Origin: an uncultured Lachnospiraceae bacterium | GTDB lineage: Bacteria; Bacillota; Clostridia; Lachnospirales; Lachnospiraceae | Direction: 5' to 3' | Length of the DNA stretch: 8,531 nt | Assembly (NCBI GenBank): GCA_910579225.1 | Contig: CAJTTI010000052.1 | Span: 1-8,531, forward strand | In this document: piece by piece, positions 5,325 through 8,531 of the stretch | Layout: the number at the start of each line of letters is the position of its first letter | Numbering within the stretch: position 1 is the first letter of the stretch | Program-made: the position numbers and the translations under genes | Notes under the pieces: generated by a model | Seen by the model: only the letters and a program-made list of their open reading frames with translations | Told to the model about the DNA's origin: nothing | The model's database searches: none

Positions 5325-6656
5325 ATGGAAGATCAAAATGTATATCTGAAACCGGTAACTCTGAAAAATATCCTGAGATTTGCCATTCCAACCATCGCCA
5401 TGACAGTGTTCATGTCCTTTTATACCATGGTTGACGGTCTGTTTGTATCAAATCTCATCGGTACAGACGCCCTTTCTGCCATCAATCTGACGGCGCCTGT
5501 GATCCAGCTGGTCACAGCCGTTTCCACTATGCTGGCGACGGGAGGAAGCGCAGTCATTATGAAGAAGATGGGAGAGAAGAAAGCAGAAGAGGCCAGAGAA
5601 GATTTTACGTCGCTGATTCTGGTTAATGTGGCAGCGGGAATCCTTATGTGCGGGCTGGGATATCTGGCAACAGGCCGTATCTTTGCCAGTATGGAATTGT
5701 CAGCAGATGTGGAAGGGTATTGTGTGGAATATCTGAGTCGTTATCTGATATTTACAGTGCCCATTCTCCTGATGAATAATTTTACACTCTATATGATCGC
5801 CAGTGAGAAAGCGGCGCTTTCCCTGGTCTGTTCCGTGGCCGGAGGAGTATTGAACATGGTCCTGGACTATGTGTTCCTGGCGATGTTCCATCTGGGGATC
5901 GGCGGCGCAGCTGTCGCCACTGGCCTTGGATATTCCGTGACGACGGTGGTGGGTCTGGTCGTATTTGGAAGGAAAAGGAGTCTGCTGCATTTTAAAAAGC
6001 CAGTGTTCCGTCTGCAGGTCCTTGTAAACGCGGCATCGAATGGATGTTCGGAAATGGCAACGGCACTGGTAACCGGAATTGTTACCATGATGTTTAACTG
6101 GACCATGCTCACATATGTGGGGGAAGACGGGGTAGCGGCAGTCACGATTATCATGTATGTGCTTATGTTCGCAAGTTCTCTGTATACAGGATATTCCTAC
6201 GGTGTGGCGCCTATGCTCAGTTTCTACCATGGAGAACAGAACAATGAGAAGCTGAAAAAACTGGTGGCAGTAAGCCGGAAGGTGATCGGGGCGGTCTCCA
6301 TGATCACGATGACCGTTTCCCTTAGACTTACGGAGCCGTTAGTATCAGTTTTTGCTCGTCCGGAGGATCCAGTGTATGATTTGGCGGTGAGCGGGAACAG
6401 GATCTGTACCATTGCGCTGTTATTCATCGGTTTTAATATTTTTGCCAGCGGGATGTTTACTGCATTGTCCAACGGGGTGGTCTCGGCTGTACTGGCATTT
6501 TCCAGATCCTTTGTGTTCATGCTGGCTGCCATGTTGGTGTTGCCGTGGTTTCTGGGCGTGAATGGAATCTGGTTGGCGACGCCAGCGGCGGAGCTGCTGG
6601 CGTTCCTTTTATCAGCAGGGATGTACTGGAAATACAGGAAACGGTATGGGTATTAG
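5325..6656 (+). CDS. MATE-family multidrug efflux transporter (MepA-like)
   Basis: A 443-aa inner-membrane antiporter of the MATE/DinF superfamily, normal in length and with two six-helix halves. Recognisable blocks are IPTIAMTVFMSFYTMVDGLF (21-40), GTDALSAINLTAPV (46-59), the first-half loop LATGGSAVIMKKMGEKK, GIGGAAVATGLGYSV, and in the second half GEDGVAAVTIIMYV and YSYGVAPMLSFYHGE. It exports drugs or cationic dyes using a sodium or proton gradient. An in-frame ATG at 5271 lies inside the -10 region and operator, so translation must begin at ATG 5325, preceded by AGAGGAGAAAG. The divergent MerR gene and the 19-bp-spacer promoter show that it is inducible. No terminator is obvious in the 74 bp before the peptidase gene, so some co-transcription is possible. 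The substrate cannot be read from sequence. Confidence 0.92.
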   Translation: MEDQNVYLKPVTLKNILRFAIPTIAMTVFMSFYTMVDGLFVSNLIGTDALSAINLTAPVIQLVTAVSTMLATGGSAVIMKKMGEKKAEEAREDFTSLILVNVAAGILMCGLGYLATGRIFASMELSADVEGYCVEYLSRYLIFTVPILLMNNFTLYMIASEKAALSLVCSVAGGVLNMVLDYVFLAMFHLGIGGAAVATGLGYSVTTVVGLVVFGRKRSLLHFKKPVFRLQVLVNAASNGCSEMATALVTGIVTMMFNWTMLTYVGEDGVAAVTIIMYVLMFASSLYTGYSYGVAPMLSFYHGEQNNEKLKKLVAVSRKVIGAVSMITMTVSLRLTEPLVSVFARPEDPVYDLAVSGNRICTIALLFIGFNIFASGMFTALSNGVVSAVLAFSRSFVFMLAAMLVLPWFLGVNGIWLATPAAELLAFLLSAGMYWKYRKRYGY

Positions 6657-6680
6657 TTTCCTGTGGGCGGACGGAGTCTT

Positions 6681-6734
6681 ATGGCATATTATATATGGAA
6701 GAAATTCCATGACGGCAGCAGGAGCAGGATATGA
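6681..6734 (+). CDS. Possible 17-codon leader ORF of the peptidase gene
   Basis: ATG 6681 opens a frame of 17 codons (MAYYIWKKFHDGSRSRI) ending in a TGA that overlaps the next gene's start as ATGA. GGAG at 6673-6676, 4 nt upstream, could serve as its ribosome binding site. Overlaps of this type often couple translation. The ORF is so short that it may be chance; I recognise no homologue. Confidence 0.25.
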   Translation: MAYYIWKKFHDGSRSRI

Positions 6735-8506
6735 ATGACCAGAAGATTGAAAATCAGCTGAATCTGGCGTTGGAGGCTACGGAAGAAGAGCGGGAAAAAT
6801 CTGTTGTGCTGAATACCGGGTATGACAGAGAAGAGAGGACCTGGGAACTGATCGTCAAATATACGGGCGACCTGGGAAGAGTTGCTTCCGAAGATATCCA
6901 GGTGACCAGACTTTTGAATGAATACGCCATTCTGGTGGTGCCGGAGTCTCTGATTGGGTGGCTGGCGGATATTCCGGAAATCGAATATATCGAGAAGCCC
7001 AAGCGCCTTTATTTTGCGAGAGTAAATGGAAAGCGGGCTTCCTGTATGACGCCGGTGCAGCGTCCGCCCCTGTCCCTCACCGGAAGAGGGGTGCTGGTGG
7101 CAGTGCTGGATTCCGGGGCGGACTATCGCCATCCGGAGTTCCGGAATCTGGATGGGACCACGAGGATCCGTGCCCTGTGGGATCAGACTGTGGAAGGGAC
7201 ACCGCCGCCTGGATACCATGTGGGGACGGAGTATACGCAGGAGCAGCTCAATGAAGCGTTGATGCAGGAGGGGACTATTTGGGGGGAGCTTGGTGAAGGG
7301 CTGATGCAGCAGGGAGTTGCCCCAGAGGAATTCGGTAAAGCGATGATACAGCAGAACGAACTGCCGGTGAGCAGGGATGTGAGCGGGCATGGAACTGGCG
7401 TTCTGGCTATTGCCGCAGGCAATAACGGAGTGGCCTATGAGAGCGAAATCGTCGTGGTGAAGCTGGGAACGCCGAAAACCGACAGTTTTCCCCGGACGAC
7501 GGAGCTGATGATGGGAATTAATTATGTGATCGAAAAAGCGCTGGAATACCGGATGCCGGTGGCAGTCAACATTAGTTTTGGCAATACGTATGGTTCCCAT
7601 ACGGGGAAGAGTCTTCTGGAGACTTATATAGATGATATCAGCAACCTGTGGAAATCGGCTTTCTGTGTGGGCAGCGGCAACGAAGGCGCCGCGGCCGGAC
7701 ATGCGGGAGGCAGAGTTATGCCTGGGGAGATTCAGAACGTGGAATTTGCAGTTGGAAATTATGAGCCGACACTGAGTCTGCAGATCTGGAAAAATTATGT
7801 AGATACTTTTGATATTTTCCTGGTTCATCCGAACGGAACAGTTCTGGGGCCTTTTTATGAACGCCCGGCTGTTCAGCGGTATCGGGCGGGAAGGACGGAA
7901 CTTCTGGTTTATTATGGAGAGCCCAGTCCCTACAGTGTGGAACAGGAGATTTATGTGGATTTTCTTCCGATGGAGAATTATATTGATCCCGGAATCTGGA
8001 ACGTACGGCTGGTGCCAGGAAAGATCGTGGATGGTAGTTATCAGATGTGGTTTCCCAGCAGTTCCGCCACAGGAAGCGCCACCCGTTTCCTGCGTCCCCG
8101 GGAAAGCAATACGCTGACAATCCCATCCACGGCATCCAATGTTATCACCGTGGGTGCCTACAATGCTGCCACGGATGCCTATGCGGACTTTTCCGGACGA
8201 GGGGCAGAAGTCGGAGGGACCTTAAAGCCATCCCTGGTGGCACCTGGAGTAAACATCGAGACGGCGGCGCCGGACGGCAGATATGTGATGCAGACCGGGA
8301 CGTCTTTTGCCACGCCCTTTGTGACCGGCGCTGCGGCACTTCTTATGCAATATGGCGTGGTGGATGGGGAGGATCCGTTTTTGTATGGGGAGAAGGTAAA
8401 GGCGTATTTGCAGAGGGGGGCACGGGCGCTGCCAGGGATCACGGAGTATCCGAATAATCAGGTGGGGTGGGGGGCGCTTTGTGTCGAAAATAGTCTGCCG
8501 AGATAG
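6731..8506 (+). CDS. Subtilisin-like serine peptidase (S8 family, clostridial Csp-like)
   Basis: An intact 591-aa S8 peptidase. Residues 1-100 form a prodomain-like region (VKYTGDLGRV, YAILVVPESLIGWLADIPEI) ending before the catalytic core. The catalytic set is complete: Asp127 in VLDSGADY, His220 in GHGTGV, the oxyanion Asn317 in GSGNEG and Ser525 in GTSFATP. Residues of about 330-460 are an inserted beta-rich segment between Asn and Ser. The layout matches the Csp peptidases of Clostridia, some of which act in spore germination, but many paralogues exist and that role is only a possibility. No signal peptide or membrane helix is seen at the N-terminus, so it should act inside the cell or spore. 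Unusual is a triplicated 14-residue unit at 173-214 between Asp and His. ATG 6731 follows GGAG (6721-6724) by 6 nt. The gene lies 74 bp after the MATE gene. Confidence 0.92.
   Translation: MNDQKIENQLNLALEATEEEREKSVVLNTGYDREERTWELIVKYTGDLGRVASEDIQVTRLLNEYAILVVPESLIGWLADIPEIEYIEKPKRLYFARVNGKRASCMTPVQRPPLSLTGRGVLVAVLDSGADYRHPEFRNLDGTTRIRALWDQTVEGTPPPGYHVGTEYTQEQLNEALMQEGTIWGELGEGLMQQGVAPEEFGKAMIQQNELPVSRDVSGHGTGVLAIAAGNNGVAYESEIVVVKLGTPKTDSFPRTTELMMGINYVIEKALEYRMPVAVNISFGNTYGSHTGKSLLETYIDDISNLWKSAFCVGSGNEGAAAGHAGGRVMPGEIQNVEFAVGNYEPTLSLQIWKNYVDTFDIFLVHPNGTVLGPFYERPAVQRYRAGRTELLVYYGEPSPYSVEQEIYVDFLPMENYIDPGIWNVRLVPGKIVDGSYQMWFPSSSATGSATRFLRPRESNTLTIPSTASNVITVGAYNAATDAYADFSGRGAEVGGTLKPSLVAPGVNIETAAPDGRYVMQTGTSFATPFVTGAAALLMQYGVVDGEDPFLYGEKVKAYLQRGARALPGITEYPNNQVGWGALCVENSLPR
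7247..7372 (+). repeat. Three 42-bp imperfect tandem repeats inside the peptidase gene
   Basis: Units at 7247-7288, 7289-7330 and 7331-7372 encode LNEALMQEGTIWGE, LGEGLMQQGVAPEE and FGKAMIQQNELPVS. The first nine codons of each unit are clearly related at DNA level; units 1 and 2 share 20 of 27 bases. The spacing is exactly 42 bp each time, and the third unit ends six codons before the catalytic His220. Confidence 0.75.
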
Positions 8507-8531
8507 AATTGGAGCGGTTTTTGAAATAATA

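Noticed and set aside
5700..6230. 176-codon frame on the - strand opposite the MATE gene
   Set aside because: His-rich shadow; the + strand MATE protein is clear over the same bases.
6687..6692. TATTAT as a -10 box for the peptidase gene
   Set aside because: No acceptable -35 sequence at 16-19 bp upstream.
6689..7828. 379-codon open frame on the - strand
   Set aside because: It lies opposite the S8 peptidase, is low-complexity in character (rich in His, Arg, Pro, Ser), matches no family I know and is explained by the codon bias of the + strand gene.
1..8531. CRISPR arrays, tRNA, rRNA or known riboswitches
   Set aside because: No regularly spaced repeats beyond those listed, no tRNA-like cloverleaf ends and no conserved riboswitch core were seen on either strand.

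Overview
The window looks like a chromosomal segment from a gut-type Clostridia (probably Lachnospiraceae) carrying the integrase end of a Tn916-family element. The assignment rests on protein character (Tn916-type Int and Xis, a P-II/DUF1538 pair, a MATE pump, a secretion-signal-less S8 peptidase) and on AGGAG-type ribosome binding sites. The species cannot be named from sequence alone.

Left part, about 1-2640, + strand, A-rich: a Rep_trans/MobT-family gene (the Orf20 type of Tn916), a 67-aa Tn916 Xis homologue that overlaps it by one base, then a Tn916-type tyrosine recombinase. Downstream of int are three copies of a TTTACCAC-like repeat resembling the DR2 arm sites of Tn916 Int, then a 15-bp inverted repeat and AT-rich DNA that probably holds the element end. 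In Tn916 the Orf20 gene lies many kilobases from xis and int. Here the conjugation, regulation and cargo genes between them are absent, so this is a mini-element (IME-like) or a compacted relic. Its integrase lacks about 83 residues covering the core-binding domain, and its Rep frame has no usual start codon.

Middle part, 2641-4292, - strand: a DUF1538 membrane protein and a tandem-domain P-II-like regulator, driven by a near-consensus promoter (TTGACA, 17 bp, TATAGT). Both genes look damaged. The membrane protein seems to lack the middle of the family's usual fold and starts at ATT or after a poly-A slip. The P-II frame has no start for its N-terminal beta strand and joins the DUF1538 frame by a +1 shift.

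Right part, 4364-8506: a MerR/GyrI-type regulator on the - strand faces a MATE efflux pump on the + strand across a classic MerR operator-promoter with a 19-bp spacer. This is a self-contained drug-sensing and export unit. Downstream, an intact 591-aa subtilisin-like peptidase related to the clostridial Csp type carries an unusual triplicated 14-residue repeat just before its catalytic His. A possible 17-codon leader ORF overlaps its start.

The main message is a contrast: the left 4.2 kb carries several start losses, frame shifts and internal deletions, while the right 4.2 kb is intact. Either the mobile element and its neighbour operon are decaying together, or the assembly is unreliable there. 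No new defence or biosynthetic system was recognised.
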